Assembly (NCBI GenBank): GCA_021413735.1 | Contig: JAIOPV010000250.1 | Coordinates: forward strand, 1 to 64,000 | Length of the DNA stretch: 64,000 nucleotides | Reading direction: 5' to 3' | DNA from: Planctomycetota bacterium | GTDB taxonomy: Bacteria > Planctomycetota > Planctomycetia > Gemmatales > Gemmataceae | Shown here: positions 25,198 to 34,263 of the stretch, piece by piece | Numbering within the stretch: position 1 is the stretch's first letter | Layout of the letters: every line of letters starts with the position of its first letter | Made by a program: the position numbers and the translations under genes | The notes under the pieces: generated by a model | Told to the model about the DNA's origin: nothing | Seen by the model: the letters and a program-made list of their open reading frames with translations, nothing else | Database searches by the model: none

Positions 25198-25950
25198 ATG
25201 CCCCGTAAAGCCAGAACCCCCAAACCGAAACCCACAGACGCCCAGGTCGAAGGCGAAATGATCGCCGCTCACCAGACCGCAGTTGCTGAACACATCCCCG
25301 AAGAGAACGATCCTGCGACCGAGTTCGACATCGCGAAGCTGGAGGCCATGCCGCCCTCACCGCCTGTTCCTGATCGGGAAGAAATCACCCAAAACACGCC
25401 TGAACCGACACAAATGTTCCCGACCGGGAAGGCCGAACCCGACACGCAGGTTCGCGTTGAGGCCGCCCTTGCGGCTGTGCCACAGGGAGTCGTCGTGCGT
25501 GGGAGCGAGATCCCGCGTCCCGAACCGCTCGCCGGTCGCGATTGGGCGAAGTACGCCGACCCGGCCCCCCGCCACAGTGTGAGGTGGCCCGATGGGTTCG
25601 AGATCGCCGTGCAGGAATCACCGAGCCGGAAAACCGTTGAGATCCAGTTCGGTGACGGAAGCACCCGCGACAAGCCGCAGAACTACGACGCGATCAAAGA
25701 AGTGCTGCGTGAGCACGGCATGAGATGGAACGGTACGAACGCTTGGGTCGTCGATCTTGTCCCTGAACGCGGTAGCCACCACGAAAAGCTGATGGCACGC
25801 GACGAGAACAAGGCCATCCGCACCCGGATCGAGGACGAGGCGTTCCCCCAAATCATTGCCGTGGAAGAAGAGAAACGCGGACAGATCGAACTCACGGACG
25901 AAACCCGCCAACGCATCAACAGGGCGGCGGAAGTTCGCGGTCGCTCATAA
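25198..25950 (+). CDS. Hypothetical protein of the element
   Basis: This 250-residue protein has a basic N-terminus (MPRKARTPKPKPTDAQ), a low-complexity Pro-rich middle and a C-terminal part with AIKEVLREHGMRWNGTNAWVVDL, a motif I associate with plasmid and ICE proteins of unknown function. It probably forms a transcription unit with 24848-25072. Confidence 0.55.
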   Translation: MPRKARTPKPKPTDAQVEGEMIAAHQTAVAEHIPEENDPATEFDIAKLEAMPPSPPVPDREEITQNTPEPTQMFPTGKAEPDTQVRVEAALAAVPQGVVVRGSEIPRPEPLAGRDWAKYADPAPRHSVRWPDGFEIAVQESPSRKTVEIQFGDGSTRDKPQNYDAIKEVLREHGMRWNGTNAWVVDLVPERGSHHEKLMARDENKAIRTRIEDEAFPQIIAVEEEKRGQIELTDETRQRINRAAEVRGRS

Positions 25951-26029
25951 GGTGTGATCGTACTCGTCTTCCGGGGCAACGAAAACGCTCCGCGAACTCC
26001 CCAGGCCCGATAGGTTCGGTCATTCAGCT

Positions 26030-26419
26030 TCAGTCCTGTGGTGCCAGACCGCGGGCCTGACGCTGCTTTGCGTATCGCTCGCGGAAGTAGGCGTTGAGCT
26101 TCTGCCGCTTCGCTTCCTTCTCCTCTGGCGTAAGGATCTTCTTTCTGCGACCCCGAGATTTCGCGATCCGTTCGCGGCCTGCTTTCCCTCGCTCCCCGGC
26201 GGTCATGGCATCCCATTCACGCTGACGCTGGATGTGCAGCAAAGCCAACTCTGGCGATCCAGCCCCAGGGCATTTCGTGACGCCTTTCTCTCTGATAAAC
26301 GCCGCTATCTTCTCTTCGTCGGTTACGCCGCGCTGCCCACCTCGGCGGACAGCGCGCGAGCTTCCCCCGGTGGCGACTTCACCTCCGCCTTCGCCCGGTG
26401 ACGCTCCTGAGTTTCCCAT
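26030..26419 (-). CDS. Small basic protein with FIRxKGVTxCP motif
   Basis: The protein ends in DEEKIAAFIREKGVTKCPGAGSPEL and a Lys/Arg-rich tail (AGRERIAKSRGRRKKILTPEEKEAKRQKLNAYF). The start is uncertain; the ATG at 26419 would overlap the upstream gene by about 100 bases, and no ATG, GTG or TTG with a good ribosome site lies closer. The motif DEQVKITDFIRTRGVTLCP also occurs in the gene at 58914, so the two are related. DNA or RNA binding is a guess from charge. Confidence 0.5.
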   Translation of the reverse strand: MGNSGASPGEGGGEVATGGSSRAVRRGGQRGVTDEEKIAAFIREKGVTKCPGAGSPELALLHIQRQREWDAMTAGERGKAGRERIAKSRGRRKKILTPEEKEAKRQKLNAYFRERYAKQRQARGLAPQD

Positions 26420-27690
26420 AGGCGATCCGCGATGAAGTCGTCGAGATCCCCGACTGGCACGTCGTAGTCGCCGGCGATGGCCTCCCGGCTTCGTCCTGTG
26501 GCGAGCATCCGTTGGATGTCGGGCCATTCGGCCACATCGATCGGGCTGGGCTTCCAGCGGTCGGCAGGGGCGTGACCGGCGGCTTCTGGCGTCGTGTCGT
26601 CGGTGGTGGCAGTCAGCATCTCGAAGACGTCGGGCTTGACGGAAACGACGCAGACATCCGAATCGGAGGGTGCCTGTGCATCATCATCGCCTGCAGGTTC
26701 GGGGTCAACGTCGCCCACCTCCAGCCCCCGGCGTTTCTTCTCCCAACGCCACATCATCGAGCATTTCTGCGGTTTCATTCCTGTTGCCTTGGATGCGTCG
26801 TGATTGGAGCCACCCGCGAGCCGCACCTCAACCAGCTTGTCGAGCTGCGACTGCCGCCAGCCGCTAGGCAAGAGCGGGTCGGGATCGTGTTCACTCGCTG
26901 GCGTTTCCGGAGTCGCCAGGTCGAGCTTTTTCCGCTCCACCGCCCACATGCCACGGCATTGCGACGGGTTTTTGCCGATGACCGCCTCGATCTCCTCGTA
27001 GGACTTGCCAGCGAGTTTCATCTCAGCCAGCTTTTGCTTCTGCCACGGTTTCCACTCGTATTCGTCGCGCGGGATGGCGTGATATTCCGGGAGTCGAGCT
27101 TCCTCTCGCTGCGTTCCTGGTTCGGTGCTGGTCTGGTCAGCCGGCACCAGGGGCGAGGTTGCTCCCTTGAGTTCTTCCTCGACCTCCGCGCGCGTCATCG
27201 CGCCCATTTTTCGCCAGTGGTCGAGAACACCATGATGCGTCGCGCCGATCGATACGGCGAACTCCGCGGTGTGTGCGTCCTTTCCGCTGATGGCCGTTTC
27301 ACCCGCCGTGTGACGCTGTTCGTCCGAGAGACGAAGCTCAGACGGCTCGGCCTTGTCGCCGCACCCGTCCAGCAGCCGACACGGAAAGTCGTCGCTGCTA
27401 GTGGCGAAGCCGATGACGCGACCGATTGCTTCCGACACTGCGCTCGAGATGGGCTGAGACCAGATCAAGCCACGAAGGAAGCCCAGGTCGTGCAGGAATC
27501 GGGCGTAGGACGATTGGGTAGGCGGACAACCCGTCAGGTGCCCCTCCAGGGCGTACTCCTCAATCCGCTGAAGGGCATCGAACAGCGTCTCGAACATGCA
27601 CCAGTCGCGCGGCAGGTGGTCGGTTTCGTGCAGGTAGCCGTCGATGAAGCCGAGATCGACCAGGACTTGCTTCGCGGTGTAGGTGGACAC
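26323..27690 (-). CDS. Protein with tandem SANT/Myb-like helical repeats
   Basis: This 455-residue protein has an N-terminal globular region (about 1-150) and two repeats spaced by an acidic linker: EWKPWQKQKLAEMKLAGKSYEEIEAVIGKN and GWRQSQLDKLVEVRLAGGSNHDASKATGMK. Each is followed by a Cys/Met-containing W helix and a KK-R patch, resembling SANT/Myb or GcrA-like DNA-binding units. GTG at 27690 follows GGAAGG; ATG at 27750 is the tracked start. It diverges from the giant methylase-helicase. Confidence 0.6.
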   Translation of the reverse strand: MSTYTAKQVLVDLGFIDGYLHETDHLPRDWCMFETLFDALQRIEEYALEGHLTGCPPTQSSYARFLHDLGFLRGLIWSQPISSAVSEAIGRVIGFATSSDDFPCRLLDGCGDKAEPSELRLSDEQRHTAGETAISGKDAHTAEFAVSIGATHHGVLDHWRKMGAMTRAEVEEELKGATSPLVPADQTSTEPGTQREEARLPEYHAIPRDEYEWKPWQKQKLAEMKLAGKSYEEIEAVIGKNPSQCRGMWAVERKKLDLATPETPASEHDPDPLLPSGWRQSQLDKLVEVRLAGGSNHDASKATGMKPQKCSMMWRWEKKRRGLEVGDVDPEPAGDDDAQAPSDSDVCVVSVKPDVFEMLTATTDDTTPEAAGHAPADRWKPSPIDVAEWPDIQRMLATGRSREAIAGDYDVPVGDLDDFIADRLWETQERHRAKAEVKSPPGEARALSAEVGSAA

Positions 27691-27880
27691 ATCGGCCTTC
27701 CCTTCCAGCCCCACCGCGTAACGGACGCAAATCACGCTGATGAACCGCATCCGTTACGCGATAGAGCCGTGGGAGAGTTTGTTCATCAGCGAGCGGAGAG
27801 TGCCACGGCTTACCCTTTCGCGCAACCGAAACCTGCCCGCCGACCTTTCTCTCCGGGGTCTGAATCAGTCCAGTGCCTCG

Positions 27881-27922
27881 CGCAAGCGGGAACGGGGAAC
27901 CCTACCCCATTACCCGCTTGCG
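27881..27922. promoter_or_regulatory. Hairpin in divergent intergenic region
   Basis: CGCAAGCGGG pairs with CCCGCTTGCG and encloses GGGG/CCCC. It lies about 85 bases before the start of the giant gene and about 190 before that of the leftward gene. Confidence 0.5.
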
Positions 27923-27968
27923 TGACCGCTGTCGCTGGCCCCGCCCCGATTCCTTCCGCCCCCGGAAA

Positions 27969-27987
27969 GGTCGCCGTCCTGGCGGCC
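27969..27987 (+). promoter_or_regulatory. Hairpin immediately before ribosome site of 28008 gene
   Basis: GGTCGCC-GTCCT-GGCGGCC (one G-U pair) is followed by TCGAACAGAAGGAG and the ATG at 28008. Layout matches the other leaders in the element. Confidence 0.55.
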
Positions 27988-28007
27988 TCGAACAGAAGGA
28001 GTCGCCT

Positions 28008-31000
28008 ATGGCTCAGTATTGCTTGAGCTTCCCGCCAATCCGCGCTACAACCGGAGCGAACAAATCATGCTCCGTGATGCATAAGCCGGTCCGAAAAACA
28101 CCTAGTCTCCCCGGCTTCGATTCCGACATCGAACCGCAGGCTGAAACCCTGAGCTTCGTGAAGTTGGTGGGCGACCGCCCCACCGAACCCGTCACCTTTG
28201 CCGAGCGTGTCCGCCCCGAGGTCGCCGCCGGCGAGAAGGGCAAAGCCCGCGACATCATCGCTGCGATCAAAACGCTCAAGGACATCGACAACCGCCTCAC
28301 GCCAGCCACACCCGCCGAGCGAGCCATCCTTGCCCGCTTTCCGGGCTTCGGCCCTGTGGCCCTTTCGATCTTCCCAAACCCCGCGACAGGTGAGTTCAAG
28401 CCTGGCTGGGAAGAGATCGGCCAGGAGTTAAAGGAACTGCTGACGCCCGAGGAATACGCCAGCGCCAAGCGGACCACGTTCAACGCCTTCTACACCTCGC
28501 CGACCGTCATCGACGCGATGCACCAGTCGCTCAACCGCTTGGGCGTGCCGGAGAACGCACTCATTCTGGAGCCGGGATGCGGTGTCGGCCGTTTCATTCA
28601 GCTCGGCAAGCGGTATCTCGGTGTCGAACTCGACGGCATCTCAGGACGGATCGCCAAGGCGTTGCACCCCGAAGCCGACATCCGGATCGAGAATTTCACC
28701 GACACCAAGTTGCCTCAGCTCGACGCCGTCATTGGCAATGTTCCCTTTGCTGACGTGAAGTTGGAGCACAACGGGCAGAAGTTCAGCCTCCACGACTACT
28801 TCTTCGCAAAGTCGGTTGATGCCCTGAAGCCGGGCGGCGTGATGGCACTCGTGACCAGCCACTATACCCTCGATAAGACCAACGCCGCGATCCGCGAATA
28901 CCTCGGCGAGCGAGCCGACTTTCTGGGTGCGATCCGGCTGCCTTCGGATGCGTTCAAGAAGGAGGGCACATCGGTCGTTACCGACATCGTGTTCGTGAGG
29001 AAACGCAGCCTCGACGAACCCCTAAGCCACGCCGATCCCGAATGGCTGAAGACCGAACCCACCGACATCGATGGCCGCTCACTTCCGATCAACGCCTACT
29101 TCAAACACCACCCGGAGATGGTCCTGGGGACTTATTCGGGCAAGGACTCGCTCTATGGCGAGGGATATTCGGTCAAGTCGAACGGCGCTCTTGTGGAGCA
29201 GTTGAAGCAGGCCGTGGAGCGGCTTCCTGCACCGGTGCCGAAACAGGATGTCGAGACGCACCAAACTGAGGCTGAGAGCCAAATCGCCCCGGCGCCGAAG
29301 TTCGTTCCGCCACCCCCTGAACGCCATATCTCCGAAGGTTCATTTTTCGTGAACGACGGACGGATTCACCAGGTCGTAAACGGCAACTCCGAGCCCGTGG
29401 TGTACGGTGGCGGTGAACTCTGGGCGAACGGTGCGCTCGTTGGCCGGCGGATGAGCAACCTGATCGAGCTTCGGGACAAGGCCCGTCGAGTGCTTCAGTC
29501 GCAGAACGATGGCTGGCCCGAGGCAGAACGTCAGCGGGCGCGAGCCGACCTCAACCGCTCATACGATTGGTTCCGGTCTGCCTTTGGGCCGGTGAACAAG
29601 ACCACGATTTCTGAAGGCAAAGACGGCGCGACGGTTCGCCGCATGCCCAATCTGGTAAAGTTCCGCGAAGACCCCGACGCGATGCTGGTGATGGCGCTTG
29701 AGGAATACGACGAGCAGACCGGCGAGGCGAAGAAGGCTCCGATCCTGCTGCGTGATGTGGTGGGGAAAACGCCGCCGATTACCAGCGTCACCACGGCAGA
29801 AGAGGGATTGCTGGTCTCGCTGAACAACCGGGGCGTGGTGGACCTGCCGTACATCTCGCAGCTCTACGGGAAGCCCGAGGAGGTGGTGGTCAGCGAACTC
29901 GGCGATCTGATCTACCAGAACCCCGAAACGAAGCACTGGGAGCCGGCCGACCAGTACCTCTCCGGCAACGTCCGTGCGAAGCTGGCAGCAGCAGAGAAAG
30001 CCGGGATCGAGCAGAACGTCGACGCCCTGAAAGCAGTCCAGCCCGAGGACGTACTTCCGGGCGACATCGACGCCAACCTCGGGGCGCCCTGGATTCCCGC
30101 AAGCGACATTCAGGCGTTCGCGTCGCACTTGTTCGGGGTCGAGCCGTCGTCGATTACCGTCAGCCACCTGCAGAAAGATGCCGTATGGAGCGTCGAAGGT
30201 GATTACTCTGCCGAGCGGTCGGTTGCAAACACCACCGACTACGGCACGACCAGAGCGAGCGGGTTGTGGCTGTTGGGGCTTGCCCTCAATCAAAAAACGC
30301 CAACGATCTACGATCCTGCACCGGGCGACCCTGATAAGAGGGTTGTGAATCAAGAGGCGACGCTCGCGGCTAAAGAGAAGCAAAAAGTTATAAAGGAGCA
30401 ATTCAAGAACTGGGTCTTCGCCGACGCCGATCGCACCGAGCGCTTAGTGAGAATCTACAATGAAACATATAACAGCCTCCGCCCCCGCATTTTCGATGGA
30501 TCGCACCTTGATTTTCCTGGGATGTCCCAGGCGATCAATCTCCGTCCGCATCAAAGGGACGCCATTTGGCGAGGAATGTCAGGCGGCAACACGTTGCTCG
30601 CACATTGCGTCGGAGCTGGGAAAAGTTACGAGCTTGCCGCAACAGCTATGAAGATGAAGCAGGCAGGGCTAATAAACAAGCCACTCATTACGATCCCAAA
30701 CCATCTTTTGGAGCAATTCGCGCGAGAGTTCCAGCAGCTTTACCCCAATGCCAAACTGCTTGTAGCGGGTAAGGACGACTTCAGCCGCGACCGCCGAAAG
30801 CAGCTCACGGCGAAGATTGCATCGGGCGAGTGGGATGCGATCATCATGACCCACAGCAGTTTCGAGCGAATCGGCATGTCCCGCGATTTCCAAGAGCGGT
30901 TCCTCCGCGAACAGATTGCTGATTACGACGCGCTACTCACCGAACAAGCAGCCGAGAAATACTCCAAAGCGCGACGAAATATAATTAAGACAATCGAGAA

Positions 31001-34000
31001 ACAGAAGGCGGCCAGAGAGGCAAAGTTGAAGGATCTCCTGGCGAATGACAAGAAAGATGACGGCTTGGTGTTCGATGACTTAGGCGTCGATCACGTAATG
31101 GTTGATGAGTGCTTCACCCACGATACGCTGGTTGAAACAGACCAGGGGCCACTCAAGATAGGCGACATAGTAAATAACCGAATGCAGGTCAAAGTAAAGA
31201 CTTTCGGCTTTTCAAGTAATGTTGTAGAGTGGAAGCCGGTTGTAAATTGGTTTCCGAACAAGAGGAAGGGGCGGCTGCTAGAAGTATTTCATGAGTCGGG
31301 ATCGTTCATATGTACCCATCAGCACAAGCTTTGGATTGCAGGAAAGGGGTACAGGAAGGCCGGGGAGATTAAGCCGGGAGAGGAACTGCTCGTACTGCGG
31401 TGCGGCATTTATTCCGAGCGACACCCGCGCCGGGCCGAAACCGAAGCACTGCTCGCCTCAATGTCGCCAAGCATCCCGAATCGTCACGAAGGTCTGCGAG
31501 TATTGCGAGAAGGAGTACCGATTCGAGACGGAGGGGCGGGCGCACGACGCTCGCAGGCGTTATTGCTGCCTGACGTGCAAGATGGCGGTTCAGTGGGACA
31601 AGCCGGGCATCAAGGAATCGTGGCGAAAGTCGATGCAGCACGTCTGGGAAAACGCTCCGATGAAAGGACGGAAAAATCCTGGTGCGTCGGCCTGGCACGC
31701 GAAGCACAGCCCGATGCGGAATCCCGCATCCAGGGAGAAAATGACACGCACGCTCAAGGAGCGAGGAATCAAGCCTCCGGGGATGTGCGGAAACGGCTTC
31801 CCGCCTCCGGTTCCGCAGGCGCTTCTGGCCGAGAAGACGGGAATGCTGCTGGAGCATGTCATCCCAACGGGACCAATCCGATACCTCATCGAGCGGTTGC
31901 CGAACCACTACAAGGCCGATCTGGCCGATCCGTCCCGGATGCTGGTTGTGGAAGTGGATGGGAAGTCGCATGTGGGCGACATGGGGCGGTTTCTGGACGC
32001 GAAGAAGGACAGGGCCTTATCGCTTCTCGGGTGGTCCGTGTTGAGGTTCTCGAACCAGGAAGTGATGGAGAATACCGACTCGGTGGTCGAACGCATCAGG
32101 TCGTTTACGACATCGAGGTAGCTGACAACCACAATTACTTCGCCAACGGCGCGCTAGTCTCGAACTGCCACTACTTCAAAAATCTCGAAACCCCGACGAA
32201 GATGGACCGGGTCGCGGGCATCCAGACCGGCGGCAGCGAGCGCGCATTCGACCTCTACATGAAGTGCCGCTACCTGGATGAGCAGCACGCCGGGCACGGC
32301 GTCACGTTCGCGACCGGCACACCCATCAGCAACTCGCTGGTCGAACTCTATACGATGCAACGGTTCCTCGATCCTGCCGGGTTACGAGATCGCGGAATCG
32401 AGCACTTCGACGCCTGGGCCGCTACCTTCGGTGAGGTGGTCGAGTCGATGGAGATTTCGCCCGACGGGAAGACGCTCAAGCCCCGCGCTCGGTTCTCGAA
32501 GTTCGTCAACCTTCCCGAACTTCAGCAGATGTTCCGGGCATTCTCTGACGTGCAGACGGCGGAGATGCTGAACCTACCCACCCCGAAACTCGAAGGCGGA
32601 AAGCCCCAAGTCGTCGCCTGTGAGATGTCTGACGAGCAGTGTGAAATTCAGCAGAAATTGGTCGAGAGGTACGAGCGGATCAGGAATGGTGGGGTCGATC
32701 CTCGCGAAGATAACGCGCTTGCAATCACCACCGACGGCCGCAAACTTGCGCTCGACGCCCGGATGCTCTCACCCTCGGCTCCAGACTTCCCCGGCTCGAA
32801 GATCAACGCGATGGTCGAGAATGTCGTCGCCATCTGGAAACGGACCGCGCCGACGAAGGGTACGCAGATGATCTTCTGCGACATGGGCGTGAATCCTACA
32901 GCCTGGGGATTCTCGGCCTACGAGGAGGCGACCCGCAAGCTGATCGAACAGGGGATACCGCGTGACCAGATCGCAGTCATGGGTGAAGCTGATTCAGACG
33001 CGAAGAAGCAGGCCCTGTTCGAGAAGGTCCGCAACGGCACGATCCGGGTGCTGATCGGCTCCACGTCGAAGATGGGTACGGGGACGAACGTGCAGAAGCG
33101 ACTGGTGGCGATGCACCACCTCGATGCGCCGTGGAAGCCGGCGGAGGTCGAGCAGCGTGACGGTCGCATCCTTCGCCAGGGGAATCAGAACGCTGAGGTT
33201 TCGATCTACCGCTACGTCACCGAAGGAAGCTTCGACGCGTATATGTGGCAGGCACTCGAAACAAAGGCGAAGTTCATCGGCCAGATCATGACCGGAGAAT
33301 CCGGCGTTCGCCAGGCCGAGGACGTCGGCGGCCAGGAGTTGAGCTACGCGGAAGTCAAGGCGATCGCGTCGGGGAACCCGGCCGTGCTGGTGCTGGCGGA
33401 AGCGGATGCCGAACTTCAACGGCTCGGTGTGCTTCGCCGGAACCACGCCGACGAGCAGTACCTCGCGCGAAAGAACCTCCGCGAACTCCCCCAGGCGATC
33501 GAGCGGATGGATCAGCGTCTTGCCGCACTGGAGTCGGATGCAAAGACCGTCAATGGCGGAGATGCCGGCACGCTCACCGTGAACAACCGGTCGATCGCAC
33601 CGCAAGACCCCGCATTCGCGAACGCTCTGAGCCGCATCCCCGAACAGGTTGAGTACCGCCGCCGCTTTCCGTTGGGTAGGTACTCCGGCTTGGCATTCGG
33701 GATCGAGAAGCACTCAGGTGGATCCGCAGACGTTTACCTCGACGGGGAAACATCCCGGCACACAATGCTCTCCCGCGAATCACAGGGACCCCGAGCAGTC
33801 TTGAACGCCCTCGGGCGGATCGTGGATACCTACGGAGAGTTGATCGACAACGTGCGGAAGGACCGGGAGCTGGCAGAGCGGCAACTCGGTGATTACCAAC
33901 TGCGGTTGGGCAAGCCATTCCTCCACGCAGCGTACATCGACGAACTCACGGCTCTCCGCGATCGGTTGAAGGTGTCCCTCTCCGGCACGCCGGCAGAAGG

Positions 34001-34247
34001 TGAACCCACCGCGGCGGAACTGGCCGAGCAGATCAAGGCACTGAAGGACGGGCACGTTGTGGAGGCCGCCCCGCTGCGGGTGAAGAAGGGGAAGCCCGAC
34101 GCTCCGAAGCCGGTTAACCCGCCAGTCGTGGAGGAGAGTCATGAACTGCCGAAGGCTGAAGAACCGCCGCCCGAGGACGACGACAAGCCGGTGATCTCGT
34201 TCCGCTCAAAGGTGAGGCCGACGGGAACGCAGCAGTCGCTGTTCTGA
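28008..34247 (+). CDS. Giant N6-methylase/SNF2-like helicase fusion carrying an intein
   Basis: This 2,079-residue product contains a 352-residue intein, leaving about 1,727 residues. The N-terminal methylase (about residues 150-340) has motif I LEPGCGVGRF and motif IV as NVPF. A central helicase has Walker A HCVGAGKSYE, a second domain with IRVLIGSTSKMGTGTNVQKRL and the EQRDGRILRQGNQN motif VI. Walker B is split: the chain reads VMVDE, then the intein, then CHYFKNL. The arrangement recalls DarB-type antirestriction proteins and relatives on plasmids and ICEs. AGAAGGAG precedes ATG at 28008, and the tracked start is upstream. The DNA between about 30.29 and 31.38 kb is AT-richer than the rest. 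Confidence 0.88.
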   Translation: MAQYCLSFPPIRATTGANKSCSVMHKPVRKTPSLPGFDSDIEPQAETLSFVKLVGDRPTEPVTFAERVRPEVAAGEKGKARDIIAAIKTLKDIDNRLTPATPAERAILARFPGFGPVALSIFPNPATGEFKPGWEEIGQELKELLTPEEYASAKRTTFNAFYTSPTVIDAMHQSLNRLGVPENALILEPGCGVGRFIQLGKRYLGVELDGISGRIAKALHPEADIRIENFTDTKLPQLDAVIGNVPFADVKLEHNGQKFSLHDYFFAKSVDALKPGGVMALVTSHYTLDKTNAAIREYLGERADFLGAIRLPSDAFKKEGTSVVTDIVFVRKRSLDEPLSHADPEWLKTEPTDIDGRSLPINAYFKHHPEMVLGTYSGKDSLYGEGYSVKSNGALVEQLKQAVERLPAPVPKQDVETHQTEAESQIAPAPKFVPPPPERHISEGSFFVNDGRIHQVVNGNSEPVVYGGGELWANGALVGRRMSNLIELRDKARRVLQSQNDGWPEAERQRARADLNRSYDWFRSAFGPVNKTTISEGKDGATVRRMPNLVKFREDPDAMLVMALEEYDEQTGEAKKAPILLRDVVGKTPPITSVTTAEEGLLVSLNNRGVVDLPYISQLYGKPEEVVVSELGDLIYQNPETKHWEPADQYLSGNVRAKLAAAEKAGIEQNVDALKAVQPEDVLPGDIDANLGAPWIPASDIQAFASHLFGVEPSSITVSHLQKDAVWSVEGDYSAERSVANTTDYGTTRASGLWLLGLALNQKTPTIYDPAPGDPDKRVVNQEATLAAKEKQKVIKEQFKNWVFADADRTERLVRIYNETYNSLRPRIFDGSHLDFPGMSQAINLRPHQRDAIWRGMSGGNTLLAHCVGAGKSYELAATAMKMKQAGLINKPLITIPNHLLEQFAREFQQLYPNAKLLVAGKDDFSRDRRKQLTAKIASGEWDAIIMTHSSFERIGMSRDFQERFLREQIADYDALLTEQAAEKYSKARRNIIKTIEKQKAAREAKLKDLLANDKKDDGLVFDDLGVDHVMVDECFTHDTLVETDQGPLKIGDIVNNRMQVKVKTFGFSSNVVEWKPVVNWFPNKRKGRLLEVFHESGSFICTHQHKLWIAGKGYRKAGEIKPGEELLVLRCGIYSERHPRRAETEALLASMSPSIPNRHEGLRVLREGVPIRDGGAGARRSQALLLPDVQDGGSVGQAGHQGIVAKVDAARLGKRSDERTEKSWCVGLAREAQPDAESRIQGENDTHAQGARNQASGDVRKRLPASGSAGASGREDGNAAGACHPNGTNPIPHRAVAEPLQGRSGRSVPDAGCGSGWEVACGRHGAVSGREEGQGLIASRVVRVEVLEPGSDGEYRLGGRTHQVVYDIEVADNHNYFANGALVSNCHYFKNLETPTKMDRVAGIQTGGSERAFDLYMKCRYLDEQHAGHGVTFATGTPISNSLVELYTMQRFLDPAGLRDRGIEHFDAWAATFGEVVESMEISPDGKTLKPRARFSKFVNLPELQQMFRAFSDVQTAEMLNLPTPKLEGGKPQVVACEMSDEQCEIQQKLVERYERIRNGGVDPREDNALAITTDGRKLALDARMLSPSAPDFPGSKINAMVENVVAIWKRTAPTKGTQMIFCDMGVNPTAWGFSAYEEATRKLIEQGIPRDQIAVMGEADSDAKKQALFEKVRNGTIRVLIGSTSKMGTGTNVQKRLVAMHHLDAPWKPAEVEQRDGRILRQGNQNAEVSIYRYVTEGSFDAYMWQALETKAKFIGQIMTGESGVRQAEDVGGQELSYAEVKAIASGNPAVLVLAEADAELQRLGVLRRNHADEQYLARKNLRELPQAIERMDQRLAALESDAKTVNGGDAGTLTVNNRSIAPQDPAFANALSRIPEQVEYRRRFPLGRYSGLAFGIEKHSGGSADVYLDGETSRHTMLSRESQGPRAVLNALGRIVDTYGELIDNVRKDRELAERQLGDYQLRLGKPFLHAAYIDELTALRDRLKVSLSGTPAEGEPTAAELAEQIKALKDGHVVEAAPLRVKKGKPDAPKPVNPPVVEESHELPKAEEPPPEDDDKPVISFRSKVRPTGTQQSLF
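31110..32165 (+). other. Intein inserted in helicase DExH (Walker B) motif
   Basis: Residues 1035-1386 of the giant protein form an intein. Block A is CFTHDTLVETDQGPLKIGD, starting with the nucleophilic Cys. Block B has the TxxH element in FICTHQHKLWI. Block F is VVYDIEVADNHNYF and block G is NGALVSN, followed by Cys+1 of the extein. The penultimate His usual before Asn is Ser here, though block F has its His. Excision restores VDECHYFKNL. About 240 residues between the N- and C-terminal splicing parts are low in recognisable content in this frame and overlap another ORF. Confidence 0.92.
31291..32121 (+). CDS. DUF559/Vsr-like homing endonuclease, out of frame within intein
   Basis: Read one base forward of the host frame, this ORF (up to 276 residues) encodes two zinc-binding modules, CSYC...CSPQC and CEYC...CCLTC. 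A C-terminal nuclease domain follows: MLVVEVDGKSHVGDMGRFLDAK then DRALSLLGWSVLRFSNQEV, the EvDGxxH and RDxxL-GWxVLRF signature of DUF559/Vsr-like nucleases. Sense coding seems to begin near 31380, at RNCSYCGAAF. No good start lies there; ATG at 31291 has only a weak AGAAG. It stops at TAG (32119-32121), inside intein block F. It may be expressed separately or by frameshifting. Confidence 0.85.
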   Translation: MSRDRSYVPISTSFGLQERGTGRPGRLSRERNCSYCGAAFIPSDTRAGPKPKHCSPQCRQASRIVTKVCEYCEKEYRFETEGRAHDARRRYCCLTCKMAVQWDKPGIKESWRKSMQHVWENAPMKGRKNPGASAWHAKHSPMRNPASREKMTRTLKERGIKPPGMCGNGFPPPVPQALLAEKTGMLLEHVIPTGPIRYLIERLPNHYKADLADPSRMLVVEVDGKSHVGDMGRFLDAKKDRALSLLGWSVLRFSNQEVMENTDSVVERIRSFTTSR

Positions 34248-34263
34248 ACGGACTCAATACGAG

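Noticed and set aside
26512-28026. 504-residue plus-strand ORF
   Set aside because: Shadow of the leftward SANT-like gene; the translation has no family features and crosses the divergent gap.
29559-30401. 280-residue minus-strand ORF inside the giant gene
   Set aside because: Antisense shadow of coding sequence with no motif or ribosome site.
31110-32165. Frameshift sequencing errors as explanation of the intein
   Set aside because: It would need two compensating errors exactly at the edges of the nuclease while both frames stay open. Not excluded, but the biological reading is favoured.
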